Positions 63,307 through 64,000 of a stretch of DNA of 64,000 bases are shown here, one piece after another. A model generated the notes under the pieces. That model was given only the letters and a program-made list of their open reading frames with translations. It was not told the DNA's origin and made no database searches. Source of the stretch: Variovorax sp. Sphag1AA (GTDB lineage Bacteria > Pseudomonadota > Gammaproteobacteria > Burkholderiales > Burkholderiaceae_C); the NCBI RefSeq assembly GCF_014192575.1, contig NZ_JACHYC010000004.1:186001-250000 (forward strand). The letters run 5' to 3'. Position 1 is the first letter of the stretch; every line of letters begins with the position of its first letter. The position numbers were made by a program, and so were the translations under genes.

Positions 63307-63699
63307 ATGAGCATTTTCAGCAGCATCCTCGCCAAGATCCTTCCGTCCGCGGCCGCCGCCACGGCGGCACAGGAAGCCGCACCAGCAGCCCCGGAAGCCG
63401 CCGCAGCAGCAACTGCAGCGCCTGCGGCGCCTCCGGCCGCGATCACGGTGGTGGATGTGGAAGCCCTGCTCGACGGCATGCCCGGTGCAAGCAGCCTCAA
63501 CTGGCGCACGTCGATCGTCGACCTGATGAAACTGCTTGGCCTGGACAGCAGCCTCGCAGCACGCAAGCAACTCGCCTTCGAGCTGAGCTACGGGGAGGAC
63601 ACGAGCGACAGCGCCAAGATGAACATCTGGCTGCACCGCCAGGTCATGACCAAGCTCGCCGCAAACGGCGGCAAGGTGCCGGCCGAGCTCATTGCCTGA
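63307..63699 (+). CDS. DUF3597 protein
   Basis: The 130-aa protein has an N-terminal segment MSIFSSILAKI, an Ala/Pro-rich linker (about 15-45) and a C-terminal DUF3597 domain (about 50-130). The domain is marked by LNWRTSIVDLMKLLGLDSSLAARK, DTSDSAKMNIWLHRQVMTKLA and NGGKVPAEL. The domain resembles LysM-adjacent helical modules, but its function is unknown. CGGAG precedes the ATG. It converges on the AraC gene with an 11-nt overlap. Confidence 0.85.
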   Translation: MSIFSSILAKILPSAAAATAAQEAAPAAPEAAAAATAAPAAPPAAITVVDVEALLDGMPGASSLNWRTSIVDLMKLLGLDSSLAARKQLAFELSYGEDTSDSAKMNIWLHRQVMTKLAANGGKVPAELIA

Positions 63700-64000
63700 C
63701 CAGTTCGCTGCGCTCCTGCGAGCGCATCGACTGGTTGCGCCGCCAGGCTGCCGGCGGCGCACCATACTCGCGCCGGAAAGCCCGGCTGAATGCGGTGTCG
63801 GTCTGGTAGCCGACATCCTCCGCGATGCTCGCGAGCGGGGCATTGCTGCGGGTCAGCAGATTCGCCGCGAGCAGCATGCGCCACTGCGTGAGGTACTGCA
63901 TCGGCGAGCTGCCCACCAGATGCTGAAAGCGCTCCGCGAGCACCGAACGTGAGCTCCCCGCTTCACGCGCCAGTTCATCGAGTGTCCACGCGTGCGCGGG
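63689..64000 (-). CDS. AraC-family transcriptional regulator (partial, 5' end outside window)
   Basis: Only the C-terminal 103 codons are visible; the frame is open to base 64000. They encode the two-HTH DNA-binding domain: DELAREAGSSRSVLAERFQHLVGSSPMQYLTQWRM is the first HTH and SIAEDVGYQTDTAFSRAFRREYGAPPAAWRR the second, an intact AraC signature. The ligand-binding part is not visible. Confidence 0.88.
   Translation of the reverse strand, partial: PAHAWTLDELAREAGSSRSVLAERFQHLVGSSPMQYLTQWRMLLAANLLTRSNAPLASIAEDVGYQTDTAFSRAFRREYGAPPAAWRRNQSMRSQERSELVRQ

Overview
The window is GC-rich, densely packed bacterial chromosome with mostly ATG starts, many 4-nt ATGA gene overlaps and no rRNA, tRNA, IS, phage or CRISPR sequence that I can see. 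Gene content points to a betaproteobacterium of the Burkholderiales, most like Comamonadaceae/Variovorax. The pointers are copA-cueR behind a MerR-type promoter, a PCMT-like gene, rhodanese and tolC run next to waaA, a Burkholderiales-type 'SpecificRecomb' membrane protein, and a hairpin-rich intergenic repeat. This assignment is inference.

Layout. 1-2079 (minus): sugar-type binding protein (cut by the window edge), FadR-type regulator and a D-2-hydroxyacid dehydrogenase. 2191-11339 (minus): one long operon with a peptide-type ABC importer, a fold-type III PLP enzyme of the D-serine/D-glucosaminate dehydratase kind, an RpiR regulator and an N-acyl-D-amino-acid deacylase. Divergent from it, 11455-13410 (plus) holds ridA, dgoK and dgoA. 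Two 15-nt inverted repeats resembling HexR/RpiR operators lie between them. Together these genes could take an N-acylated amino-sugar acid (for example N-acetylglucosaminate or -galactosaminate) to acetate, ammonia, pyruvate and glyceraldehyde-3-phosphate. This is the most interesting proposal for the window.

13415-23674: SpecificRecomb membrane protein; a marR-MFS-MATE-SDR run with a perfect 20-bp palindrome between marR and a divergent thioesterase; gloA; and the Entner-Doudoroff pair edd-eda with a HAD hydrolase. 23802-31418: OmpA-like protein, gamma-glutamylcyclotransferase, SodC-like lipoprotein with an unusual zinc ligand, NTP transferase, pdxH, AEC carrier, acylphosphatase, and a coupled msrA / small exported protein / TonB receptor operon. 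31505-42011: TetR-controlled RND pump, PCMT-like and rhodanese genes, TolC, a passenger-less autotransporter barrel and waaA. 42023-50337: phosphohexomutase, an Ada-AlkA fusion with ogt, a DMT exporter, DUF1345 protein, two cytochromes c and a cupin-like protein.

50485-53126: copper exporter and its regulator. 53132-56604: proVWX glycine-betaine/proline importer, transcribed through a predicted ~350-nt leader. 57159-64000: mostly small or little-known genes (receiver-like protein, 70-aa protein, HEAT repeat, DedA, GlpM, VOC, EVE), an arabinonate-type IlvD/Edd dehydratase, an NlpE C-domain protein, DUF3597 and a partial AraC regulator. I saw no clear pseudogenes; every called gene reads through intact except the two cut by the window ends.
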